From NCBI GenBank assembly GCA_049890195.1, contig JBMHBY010000006.1, forward strand, positions 248,001 to 312,000: a DNA stretch of 64,000 nucleotides, in the 5' to 3' direction. Positions within the stretch are counted from its first letter, which is position 1, and the number at the start of each line of letters is the position of its first letter. The notes below the pieces were generated by a model that saw only the letters and a list, made by a program, of their open reading frames with translations, did no database searches and had not been told where the DNA came from. A program made the position numbers and the translations under genes. Shown one piece after another: positions 27,982 to 35,987 of this stretch. The DNA comes from JAYQKL01 sp049890195 (GTDB lineage: Bacteria > Pseudomonadota > Alphaproteobacteria > RS24).

Positions 27982-28078
27982 AGTGGATCTCCTTTCCCCT
28001 AACATGACAAAGCCCCCCTGCCCCTGCAACAAGAAAGAGACGGCTTGCCTGCATGCGACGAATGGCCTACCTTACGGT

Positions 28079-28161
28079 TATGCAGGGGTCCGGAGGTTGA
28101 CCAGTCCGGTGAGAAACACTCTTTGTACCTGTCCACGGGTCATGCCGATGCAGGGAGCATA
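28079..28161 (+). promoter_or_regulatory. TPP riboswitch (THI-box) upstream of thiC
   Basis: The segment matches the thiamine pyrophosphate aptamer. P1 pairs TATGC (28079) with GCATA (28157). CAGGGGTC is followed by the GGTGAGA version of the CUGAGA element, then TTTGTACCTG (consensus UUUGAACCUG), CGGGTCATGCCG (the GGUAAUACC hairpin) and GCAGGGA. It is placed 77 bases before thiC. A GTCTC (28163) / GAGAC (28204) pair downstream may be part of the expression platform. TPP binding would be expected to turn thiC off. Confidence 0.9.
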
Positions 28162-28238
28162 GTCTCTTTCACAAGAAGAAGATTGCCTCCTCCTGTCGCA
28201 CCGGAGACCCCGTCATAACGGTTAGATAGGGATTGAAC

Positions 28239-30152
28239 ATGTCTGAAGCAAAAACATTCACCTCGGAACAGGCTCTCGTCGACAGTGCGGCCATCGCGCC
28301 TTTGCCGAACAGCGAGAAAATCTACATCACAGGCACCCGGCCGGACATCCGTGTCCCGATGCGCAAAATCGAACAGGATATGACCCCGACCGATATGGGA
28401 GGGGAGGAAAATCCGCCGATCTATGTATATGACACGTCTGGTCCCTATACAGACCCAATCGCCGACATTGACATCCGCAAGGGGCTGCCTGCCTTGCGGG
28501 CCGACTGGATTGAGGAACGCGGCGACACGGAACTGCTGGACGGGCCGACCAGTGACTATGGCAAGCAACGGCTGGATGACGAAAAACTCTCTGCCTTGCG
28601 GTTTGACCTGCAGCGCACACCGCGCCGCGCCAAGCCCGGCCAGAATGTCACCCAGATGCATTATGCCCGCCAAGGCATCATCACCCCGGAAATGGAGTTT
28701 ATCGCCATCCGCGAAAACCAGAACCGGGCCGCCTATCTGGAAAGCCTTGCCGCCACCGGCGAACGCGGGGCGCGCATGGCTAAAATGATGACGACCCAGC
28801 ATCCGGGGGAGGATTTCGGCGCCGACATACAGACGGAAATCACGCCGGAATTCGTAAGGGCCGAGGTCGCCGCCGGGCGCGCCATCATCCCCAACAACAT
28901 CAATCACCCCGAAAGCGAACCAATGATCATCGGCCGGAATTTCCTGGTCAAAATCAACGGCAATATCGGCAATTCAGCCGTCACCTCCTCAATCGGTGAG
29001 GAAGTGGACAAAATGACCTGGGGAATCCGCTGGGGCTCCGACACAATCATGGATCTGTCCACCGGCAAGCACATTCACGAAACCCGTGAATGGATTCTGC
29101 GCAACTCACCGGTGCCCATCGGGACCGTACCGATTTATCAGGCGCTTGAGAAGGTTGACGGCAAAGCCGAAGAGCTGACCTGGGAGATGTTCCGCGACAC
29201 ACTGATTGAGCAGGCGGAACAAGGCGTGGATTATTTCACCATTCACGCCGGCGTCCTGCTGCGCTATGTGCCAATGACCGCCAACCGGATGACCGGCATT
29301 GTGTCGCGGGGCGGGTCGATCATGGCGAAATGGTGCCTTGCCCACCATAAGGAGAATTTCCTCTACACGCATTTTGAGGAGATTTGCGAAATCATGAAGC
29401 AGTATGACGTCGCCTTTTCTCTCGGTGACGGTCTGCGTCCCGGCTCCGTCTGGGACGCCAATGACGCGGCGCAGCTTGGCGAACTGAAGACATTGGGCGA
29501 ACTGACCCAGATCGCCTGGAAACATGATGTTCAGGTCATGATTGAAGGGCCGGGCCACGTCCCGATGCAGTTGATCAAGGAGAATATGGACAAGCAGCTG
29601 GATTGGTGTGACGAAGCCCCGTTCTACACGCTTGGTCCGCTGACGACGGATGTGGCGCCGGGCTATGACCATATCACCTCGGCCATCGGCGCGGCCCAGA
29701 TCGGCTGGTACGGTACAGCCATGCTGTGCTATGTAACGCCGAAGGAGCACCTCGGCCTGCCCAACAAGCAGGACGTCAAGGACGGCATCATCACCTACAA
29801 GCTGGCGGCGCATGCCGCCGATCTCGCCAAGGGGCATCCGGGCGCCCAGATCCGCGACAATGCGCTGTCCAAGGCGCGCTTTGAGTTCCGCTGGGAAGAT
29901 CAGTTCAACCTCTCCCTCGATCCTGACACGGCGCGGGCTTACCATGATGAGACCCTTCCCAAGCAGTCGATGAAGGTGGCGCATTTCTGCTCCATGTGCG
30001 GCCCGCATTTCTGCTCAATGAAAATCACCCAGGATGTGCGCGATTACGCCGCCAAGCTCAACATGCAGCCGGAGGACGCCTTGCAGGCAGGCATGGAGGA
30101 AAAATCCACCGAATTCGTCGTCGGCGGTGCAGAAGTTTACAAAAAGGTCTAG
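28239..30152 (+). CDS. thiC: phosphomethylpyrimidine synthase ThiC
   Basis: ThiC is the radical-SAM enzyme that rearranges aminoimidazole ribotide to hydroxymethylpyrimidine phosphate for thiamine. The 637-residue protein has the conserved core (GGSIMAKWCLAHHKENFLYT region, EGPGHVPMQLIKENM) and the C-terminal cluster motif CSMCGPHFC (CX2CX4C). ATG 28239 has AGGGA six bases upstream and is better than TTG 28233. Regulation by the TPP riboswitch just upstream is expected. No other thiamine gene lies next to it. Confidence 0.96.
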   Translation: MSEAKTFTSEQALVDSAAIAPLPNSEKIYITGTRPDIRVPMRKIEQDMTPTDMGGEENPPIYVYDTSGPYTDPIADIDIRKGLPALRADWIEERGDTELLDGPTSDYGKQRLDDEKLSALRFDLQRTPRRAKPGQNVTQMHYARQGIITPEMEFIAIRENQNRAAYLESLAATGERGARMAKMMTTQHPGEDFGADIQTEITPEFVRAEVAAGRAIIPNNINHPESEPMIIGRNFLVKINGNIGNSAVTSSIGEEVDKMTWGIRWGSDTIMDLSTGKHIHETREWILRNSPVPIGTVPIYQALEKVDGKAEELTWEMFRDTLIEQAEQGVDYFTIHAGVLLRYVPMTANRMTGIVSRGGSIMAKWCLAHHKENFLYTHFEEICEIMKQYDVAFSLGDGLRPGSVWDANDAAQLGELKTLGELTQIAWKHDVQVMIEGPGHVPMQLIKENMDKQLDWCDEAPFYTLGPLTTDVAPGYDHITSAIGAAQIGWYGTAMLCYVTPKEHLGLPNKQDVKDGIITYKLAAHAADLAKGHPGAQIRDNALSKARFEFRWEDQFNLSLDPDTARAYHDETLPKQSMKVAHFCSMCGPHFCSMKITQDVRDYAAKLNMQPEDALQAGMEEKSTEFVVGGAEVYKKV

Positions 30153-30167
30153 TGAAAGGTCTGACGG

Positions 30168-30974
30168 ATGATCATCGACGTTTGGGGCCAACATCCGACT
30201 TTGCGGTTTGTTCAGGACCCGGTTTTTGACAGCCTGTACCGCTGGAACCGCGAAGCACGCCCCGACGCCGCGCCGGATGTGTCCATGACACTGGCGTTGA
30301 TGGACGCCGCCGGGGTCGACCAAATGCTCATCAGCGCCTGGCAGGCGCCGCATCGTGACATGATCACCAATGATGAGGTCGCGGACTTTGTGGCGCAATC
30401 CGGCGGCCGTTTTGTCGGTGTCGGCTCCGTTGACATCTCCAGCCCGATGACGGCGGTTGCTGAAATCCGCCGCTGTATCCATGACTTGGGCTTCAAGGCC
30501 ATCCGGGTGCTGCCCTGGCTGTGCGAACGCCCGCCCACCGACCGGCTGTTCTACCCGGTCTATACGGCCTGCGCCGATCTGGGGGTGCCGTTCTGCACAC
30601 AAATCGGTCACACCGGCCCGTTGATGCCATCAGAAGTCGGGCGGCCGATTTATCTTGATCAGGTGGCTCTTGATTTTCCGGAGTTGACCATTGTTGGCGG
30701 CCATATCGGCTATCCCTGGACAGAGGAGGCCATCGCGGTCGCCACCAAGCACGAGAATGTCTATATCGACACCTCGGCCTACACCGCCAAGAGGTTCCCG
30801 CCGGAACTGGTGCGCTATTTGAAGTCCAACGGAGCCGGCAAAATCCTGTTTGGCACCAACTACCCGATGATAACGCCGGAAAAATGTCTGGCGGATCTGG
30901 ATGCCTTAGGCTTGTCTCCAGACACCAAGGCCGCTTTTCTGGGCGGCACGGCTCGCAAGGTTTTCAATCTTTAA
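30168..30974 (+). CDS. amidohydrolase-family (PF04909-type) metal-dependent hydrolase
   Basis: The 268-residue protein looks like a TIM-barrel amidohydrolase of the ACMSD-related group: TQIGHTGP, a GGHIGYPWTEEAI strand end, and FGTNYPMITPEKCL with the late conserved region. The first metal motif is IDVWGQHPT rather than the common DxHxH, so metal binding at that site may differ. It starts 16 bases after thiC and may be co-transcribed, but no role in thiamine synthesis is known for it. Substrate unknown; decarboxylase or hydrolase activity are both possible. Confidence 0.75.
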   Translation: MIIDVWGQHPTLRFVQDPVFDSLYRWNREARPDAAPDVSMTLALMDAAGVDQMLISAWQAPHRDMITNDEVADFVAQSGGRFVGVGSVDISSPMTAVAEIRRCIHDLGFKAIRVLPWLCERPPTDRLFYPVYTACADLGVPFCTQIGHTGPLMPSEVGRPIYLDQVALDFPELTIVGGHIGYPWTEEAIAVATKHENVYIDTSAYTAKRFPPELVRYLKSNGAGKILFGTNYPMITPEKCLADLDALGLSPDTKAAFLGGTARKVFNL

Positions 30975-31094
30975 AATTCTGTAAAGAACCGGGAATCCTG
31001 GATTTGCATTGGCGGCTCCCTTCGCCTAGCCTTGGGGGTATGCGTAAGGGTCACTTGCGCGCCACGTCAATAAAAACAAAAAAACAGGACAGTC

Positions 31095-31616
31095 ATGACC
31101 CGTACATTTCTCATCCCCCTTGCCTGCGCATTATGTGTGCAGCTGTTTCCCCTGCCCGGCCTGACGGCTGAAAAACCGACCTACGTCTCAATAAGCCATG
31201 GACAGCTGAGTTACGAGCTTAAGGGCCAAAGCGCCGACGCCGACGGTATTCTGCTGGGCATTGGACACAGGCTGACAAACAGCGTCAGCATCGAGGCGAC
31301 CTTCGGCCAATATGACTTTGACACCATTCAGTTGGGCGACATGGCGGTCAGCAATGCGGAAGCCGAAACATTTGAACTGACGACATTGGTGACATGGCCG
31401 CTGACCAAAACCTACCAGCCGTTTTTTTTGCTGGGTCTGATCCATGCAGAGCTGGAGGTGCCCGACCTTTATGAGGAGGATTTACAGGCGCCTTATATCG
31501 GGCTGGGTCTGGGCATAGCTGGTCATGAAAGCTGGCAGATGCGCGCCAGCTACAAATCCTTCCCCGACCATGCGTCAGCAGAGCTTTTGACGGTCAGCCT
31601 GGCCTATCAATTTTGA
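31095..31616 (+). CDS. small outer-membrane beta-barrel protein
   Basis: A signal peptide (about residues 1-25, ending PGLTA) is followed by alternating hydrophobic strands and a C-terminal ...LAYQF ending in phenylalanine, the pattern of outer-membrane beta-barrels inserted by BamA. The 173-residue size fits an eight-stranded OmpA/OmpW/OmpX-like barrel. Ligand or function cannot be read. Its 3' end overlaps the convergent PAP2 gene by ten bases. Confidence 0.78.
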   Translation: MTRTFLIPLACALCVQLFPLPGLTAEKPTYVSISHGQLSYELKGQSADADGILLGIGHRLTNSVSIEATFGQYDFDTIQLGDMAVSNAEAETFELTTLVTWPLTKTYQPFFLLGLIHAELEVPDLYEEDLQAPYIGLGLGIAGHESWQMRASYKSFPDHASAELLTVSLAYQF

Positions 31617-32506
31617 GCCACCGTCATGCCTGTGCGCCGGAAAATCTGCGGTATCAGATAAGCCATGAACAGACCATAAAGCAGACCGGACACATACGGC
31701 AAAGCCATGCCGGCCAGCAAACCGCCTGCGGCATCAGCCACGGCCAACGAGCGGCCGGAAACAATCAGCCCGCCAAACACCAGCAGGCCGCCAATTGCTG
31801 ACACCCCGATGCGTCTGGCAAGGCCACCTTTCAGGCTCACGCCCTGTGCACCATCAAGCGTGTGACCGGCAAACCAGCCCATCATCATGCCCCACATCCA
31901 GGCTGAAACAAAAACCAGCGCATTGACCGGGTGCGCAAAAATAAACATCAGTTGCACGACAAACAGACCAAGCATCAACCGTGGTTTGCCCAGATCCTGA
32001 AAAGCCTGCTGCAGCTTGTCCAACCCCGACAGCGTAACCCAAAGATAAAGCGTCACCGCGCCAAGCACTGTGCCGCCAAGAACATCCCCGACATCATGCA
32101 CACCGAGATAAATGCGGCTGATGCAGATTAACACCGCGACAGTCCATAAAAAGGCCTTCAGCCAGCGTTGCTCCGCCTGCAAAGCCAGCCAGCCCCACAA
32201 CACAATCGCCATTTGTGCATGACCGCTGGGCCAGCCAAAACTGTCACCGGTTTTGCCGTCCAGACGGTAAATCAGATCCGGGCGCGGGTCCTGGAAAACA
32301 TCCTTGAGCAGAATGTTGACGGCACCGGTCAGAAACAGCAGCAAAGCGGCCTGATAAAAGGTGGCGGAGCGCCAGAAATAATAACCGACGGAAATGAAGA
32401 TGAACAAAAAGGCGCCATAGCCCAAATTGGTCACTGCAGTGAAAAACACGGTCAATACCTCGCTGCGCAACGGCATCACCCAACTCATATCATTCATAAA
32501 CTCCAC
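31607..32506 (-). CDS. PAP2-family membrane phosphatase
   Basis: The 299-residue polytopic protein carries the three PAP2 motifs: KDVFQDPRPD (KX6RP-like), PSGHAQM, and SRIYLGVHDVGDVLGG (SRX5HX3D). Such enzymes dephosphorylate lipid phosphates such as undecaprenyl pyrophosphate or phosphatidate at the outer face of the inner membrane. About six to eight helices are visible. GTG 32506 is chosen because GGGAGG lies five to six bases upstream; an ATG further in is the alternative. It is divergent from the SnoaL-like gene. Confidence 0.85.
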   Translation of the reverse strand: MEFMNDMSWVMPLRSEVLTVFFTAVTNLGYGAFLFIFISVGYYFWRSATFYQAALLLFLTGAVNILLKDVFQDPRPDLIYRLDGKTGDSFGWPSGHAQMAIVLWGWLALQAEQRWLKAFLWTVAVLICISRIYLGVHDVGDVLGGTVLGAVTLYLWVTLSGLDKLQQAFQDLGKPRLMLGLFVVQLMFIFAHPVNALVFVSAWMWGMMMGWFAGHTLDGAQGVSLKGGLARRIGVSAIGGLLVFGGLIVSGRSLAVADAAGGLLAGMALPYVSGLLYGLFMAYLIPQIFRRTGMTVAQN

Positions 32507-32592
32507 AACACCCTCCCTGAATATGGTTTCGTTTTTTATGATTGTGCTTTTATATTGAAAAAAGGCAATGGTTTTCCAAACAGGGGGATGAC

Positions 32593-33057
32593 ATGTCGGA
32601 CACAATGATGGATGACGCCACCCAAATCACCAACCTTCTCTACCGCTATGGGGAGCTGTTTGATCAAGGCCGCTTTGATGATGTGATTGAACTGTTCAAG
32701 GAAGCTCAGTTTATCATGGCGGATGGCGGCGAAGTGGCACCTGCGGGCATGCGCACGCTTTGGGATCAGCTGGTCATCCTGCATGACGGGCTGCCGCGCA
32801 CACGCCATTTGTGCACCAATCCGCAGATTGCCATTGAGGGGAATGAGGCCACATGCCGCTCTGTCTATGTCGTGTTTCAAGCCACCGCAAAACTGCCTCT
32901 GCAGCCGATCGTGTCGGGAACCTACCATGACAGCTTCTTCAAAACGCCGGAGGGTGTCTGGAAATTCAAATCACGCCAATACAAGACCATGGATCTTGTC
33001 GGTGACACATCCGAGCATATGCGCACGAATGTCCTTGAGAACCTCAACACAGACTGA
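32593..33057 (+). CDS. SnoaL-like (NTF2-fold) protein, possible dehydratase or isomerase
   Basis: This 154-residue protein belongs to the SnoaL_4/scytalone-dehydratase-like group, which includes the bile acid 7-alpha-dehydratase BaiE. Tyr19, Asp24 and His72 (in YRYGELFD and TRHLCTN) align with the Tyr/Asp/His pattern of such active sites, which supports catalysis rather than simple binding. ATG 32593 follows a GGGGG run; the frame is open further upstream. A second SnoaL-like gene lies 2.5 kb away on the other side of the TonB receptor. Substrate unknown. Confidence 0.78.
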   Translation: MSDTMMDDATQITNLLYRYGELFDQGRFDDVIELFKEAQFIMADGGEVAPAGMRTLWDQLVILHDGLPRTRHLCTNPQIAIEGNEATCRSVYVVFQATAKLPLQPIVSGTYHDSFFKTPEGVWKFKSRQYKTMDLVGDTSEHMRTNVLENLNTD

Positions 33058-33070
33058 TTAAAGCAATGCT

Positions 33071-33113
33071 AAAAAAAACCGCCGCCATGTTCGCTGGAAC
33101 ATGACGGCGGCGT
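33071..33113 (-). terminator. intrinsic terminator of the TonB receptor gene
   Basis: On the reverse strand a long GC-rich hairpin (CGCCGCCG..CATGTTC paired with GAACATGG..CGGCGG around a CAGC loop) is followed by eight T residues. It lies about 25 bases past the stop of the receptor gene. On the forward strand the stem lacks a T run but could still weaken transcription out of the SnoaL-like gene. Confidence 0.85.
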
Positions 33114-33137
33114 TTCAGGCAAAGCCCCGTGAGGCTG

Positions 33138-35375
33138 TTACCATTTCATGTTTACGGTCAGACCATAGGTCCGCGGCTCACCCCAATAGCCCGGGGTCAA
33201 CCCACCGAAACCGGCGCCAAAGTCAATATAGTTGGCGATGTATTCCTTATCGGTGATGTTTTTGCCCCACAGGGTGATGGACACCTCCTGCCCGGCGACC
33301 GGAATCTCGGACCAACGCAGTTGTGCATCCACCAGTGTGCGGGAGCCAACCTGCGTGTTATAGGCGTTGTTTTCCGTCCCGACAGGGTTCAGGGCATAAG
33401 GGTAGGTGAAATACTCGGATGTATGGTTGACATCAATGCCGAGATCAAAGGCACCCTTGTCGCCCTCAGCCAGTCTGGCATCCAAGCCTGCGGTCAGGGT
33501 CGTCTCCGGCGCGTGCGGGAAAGCACGGTTGTCGGCGACATTCTGACCCAGTTCGATGAACTCATCATACTCTGTATCCAGATAGCCATAGCTCAAACGA
33601 CCGGTGACATTTTCTGTCATGGCGTAAAGCGCCTCCAGTTCAAAGCCCTGAATGGTCGCCTTACCGGCATTCCGCACATCAGAGGCGGCCGCACCCTGAG
33701 CCAGGAATATGGAGAGCTGCATGTCTTCATGGTCATTCGAGAACAACGCCGTATTGAGTTGCAGACGATTGTCCAGCAGCATCATTTTGGCGCCGATTTC
33801 ATAGGATGTCACCTCTTCAGCACTGTACGGGCGGACGGTCTCCCCAATCGAGCCGGCCTCACCGTTGAAGCCGCCGGATTTGAAACCCTGTGACCATTTG
33901 GCATAAAGGTTGATGTCGTCGCTGTAGGCATATTCAACAGCCAGCTGCGGTGTGACGTCATCAAATGTCTCACTGGCGGTTGTGGAACCCGGGATGACAG
34001 TCAATGGCAACGGTGTACCGGGCGGCAAGGTGGCATCCGCCAAAATGCGGAACAGACGCTCAATGCTCTTGTCCTCTTCGGTGTAGCGCAAACCGGCAAT
34101 CACTGTGACGTCATCACTGACGGCATAGTCGATCTGGCCGTAAAGCGCCATGGCTTCCGTTTCGGATCCATATTGCGAGTCGTAATTGCTGGCCCCGAAG
34201 AAATATTGCTGCGGGTTGTTGGTGTAGGCGTCATCCTCGAAGTAATAGGCGCCGACAACATAGTTCAGCTTGTCATTGCCGCCGACAATCTGGAACTCCT
34301 GCGACAGTGACTCATAATCGGTGAAACGTTGCGTATGCGCGATGAACAGCGGCGAGCCGTCAAGGTCGAGGGAGTCCTGCCAGGTCATGTCACGGTAGCC
34401 GGTGATGGACTTGAAGGTGACATTGTCGAAATCATAGGTGATGGTCAGGCCATGCCCGGTGATTTCGCTGCGCTCAAAGTTTGCGCCGCCAATACCGCCG
34501 TCCACGGAAGCAGTTTCAATACGCTGCGTGGAAGCAAAGTTCGGATAGGTCGGAAGCTGGACGAACGACCAGAACGGTGCGTTCACTTTGACCAGCTGGG
34601 AAAAGGCCGGCTTTTGATCAACATCGCTGTAATCATAGGTGTAATCAAAGGTCAGATTGTCGCTGGCCTCATAATTGGCCGACAAGAGGAAGCTCTTGCG
34701 GTCAACATTCTCAAGCTCGGACACGCTGCTGCCGGCCGTTGTTTCGACTATGCCGTCGCGTTCCTTGATCATGCCGGCCAGTTTCATACGCAGTTTGCCG
34801 ACTGTCCCGGTGTCGACAACCGCCTTGACATGGCGGGCATTGTAATTCCCAAAGCCAATCTCAGCCTTGACGCCGGCTTCATCCGACGGTTTGGCGGAAA
34901 TCAGGTTAACCGCACCGGCCAAAGTGTTCCGGCCATAGAGTGTGCCCTGCGGACCCCGCAAAACCTCGATGCGCTCCAGTTCGGCGACATCAAAAATCGC
35001 ACCCTGACCTTTGCCGATATAGACACCGTTGAGATACATGCCGGTTGTCGGCTCCCAGGTGATGGCCGGGTTGATGGTGACACCGCCACGGATGGAGACC
35101 TGTGCGGCTGTTGTGTTGTTGGGGGAGCGCTCAACCTTCAGGTTCGGCGCCAGGCCGCTCAGCCCTTCAATGGAACTGACGGCGCGTGACTCAATATAAT
35201 CTGATGACAGGGCCGTCACCGCAATCGGAACTTCCTGCAGGTTTTGTTCACGCTTTTGTGCGGTTACGATGATTTCATCCAGTTGAGCATGCGCAGGCAT
35301 GGGGGACAGGGTGAAGGCAACGGACAACGCCGCTACGCCGCATCTTGTCATCAGCTTGGTCAATGAATGGGTCAC
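33138..35375 (-). CDS. TonB-dependent outer-membrane receptor
   Basis: A 745-residue receptor with signal peptide (about residues 1-31, ending AHA), a TonB-box-like start DEIIVTAQKREQNLQEVP, a plug domain (about 40-160: RGGVTINPAITWEPTTGMY, LRGPQGTLYGRNTLAGAVN) and a 22-strand beta-barrel ending ...LTVNMKW. It imports large substrates using TonB energy. This subfamily is abundant in sphingomonads and marine alphaproteobacteria and is not clearly a siderophore type. GTG 35375 follows GGAGGAG. Its neighbours, two SnoaL-like proteins and a sulfatase, suggest uptake of an organic compound. Confidence 0.92.
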   Translation of the reverse strand: MTHSLTKLMTRCGVAALSVAFTLSPMPAHAQLDEIIVTAQKREQNLQEVPIAVTALSSDYIESRAVSSIEGLSGLAPNLKVERSPNNTTAAQVSIRGGVTINPAITWEPTTGMYLNGVYIGKGQGAIFDVAELERIEVLRGPQGTLYGRNTLAGAVNLISAKPSDEAGVKAEIGFGNYNARHVKAVVDTGTVGKLRMKLAGMIKERDGIVETTAGSSVSELENVDRKSFLLSANYEASDNLTFDYTYDYSDVDQKPAFSQLVKVNAPFWSFVQLPTYPNFASTQRIETASVDGGIGGANFERSEITGHGLTITYDFDNVTFKSITGYRDMTWQDSLDLDGSPLFIAHTQRFTDYESLSQEFQIVGGNDKLNYVVGAYYFEDDAYTNNPQQYFFGASNYDSQYGSETEAMALYGQIDYAVSDDVTVIAGLRYTEEDKSIERLFRILADATLPPGTPLPLTVIPGSTTASETFDDVTPQLAVEYAYSDDINLYAKWSQGFKSGGFNGEAGSIGETVRPYSAEEVTSYEIGAKMMLLDNRLQLNTALFSNDHEDMQLSIFLAQGAAASDVRNAGKATIQGFELEALYAMTENVTGRLSYGYLDTEYDEFIELGQNVADNRAFPHAPETTLTAGLDARLAEGDKGAFDLGIDVNHTSEYFTYPYALNPVGTENNAYNTQVGSRTLVDAQLRWSEIPVAGQEVSITLWGKNITDKEYIANYIDFGAGFGGLTPGYWGEPRTYGLTVNMKW

Positions 35376-35475
35376 TTTAATCTCCTCCACAAGTGATGTT
35401 GATGTCTGAAATCTTGTTGCAATATCGCATCAGTGTCAATTAATGCCGGCCTGTAACAAGTCATAGCGGAATAAC

Positions 35476-35493
35476 TGTGTTATAATTAACACA
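35476..35493. promoter_or_regulatory. perfect palindrome overlapping a -10 box between receptor and SnoaL-like genes
   Basis: TGTGTTA-TAAT-TAACACA is an exact inverted repeat with seven-base arms. It contains TATAAT at 35481-35486, a consensus -10 box for the gene starting at 35517. It lies about 100 bases upstream of the divergent receptor start. A regulator bound here would block RNA polymerase, so it is a good operator candidate. The regulator is not encoded next to it. Confidence 0.6.
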
Positions 35494-35516
35494 TACACTT
35501 ACACAAGGAGGGTATA

Positions 35517-35972
35517 ATGCTGAGTATGCAGGAGATTTCAGACCGCATTGAAATTGATGTGCTGTTGACGGACTATTGCCATGCCATTGATGACGGCAAC
35601 TGGGACGCACTGGATGATATTTTTACTGAAGACGCCATCATTGACTACACGGCGGCCGGCGGTGCCAAAGGCAATCTGCAGGAGACCAAAGCTTATCTGG
35701 ACCGTGCCTTGGAGCAATTTGAGGGATCGCAGCATATGGTGGCGACCTCGAAATTACGAATCAACGGCGACACCGCCACTGCCAGAACCATTTGTTTCAA
35801 TCCCATGAATGTCCCGCAAAAGGAGGGCATCCACACCTTTTTCTGCGGCATATGGTATGTCGATGAGCTGGTGCGTACCGACAAGGGGTGGCGGATTTCC
35901 CACCGCAGGGAAGAGCTGAGTTATTTCCACAATCTACCGGCGGATTTCGCGGCAGTGGACCCGAACGCTTAA
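35517..35972 (+). CDS. SnoaL-like (NTF2-fold) protein, possible dehydratase or isomerase
   Basis: The 151-residue protein is a second SnoaL_4-type member. Tyr20, Asp25/Asp26 and His73 (in DYCHAIDDGNWD and SQHMVATS) occupy the positions of the catalytic residues seen in scytalone and bile-acid dehydratases. A strong AAGGAGGG site is five bases before ATG. It is divergent from the TonB receptor and shares its control region. The two SnoaL-like proteins here differ clearly in sequence, so they are not a recent duplication. Substrate unknown. Confidence 0.8.
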   Translation: MLSMQEISDRIEIDVLLTDYCHAIDDGNWDALDDIFTEDAIIDYTAAGGAKGNLQETKAYLDRALEQFEGSQHMVATSKLRINGDTATARTICFNPMNVPQKEGIHTFFCGIWYVDELVRTDKGWRISHRREELSYFHNLPADFAAVDPNA

Positions 35973-35987
35973 CCCTGGTTTTTGACC

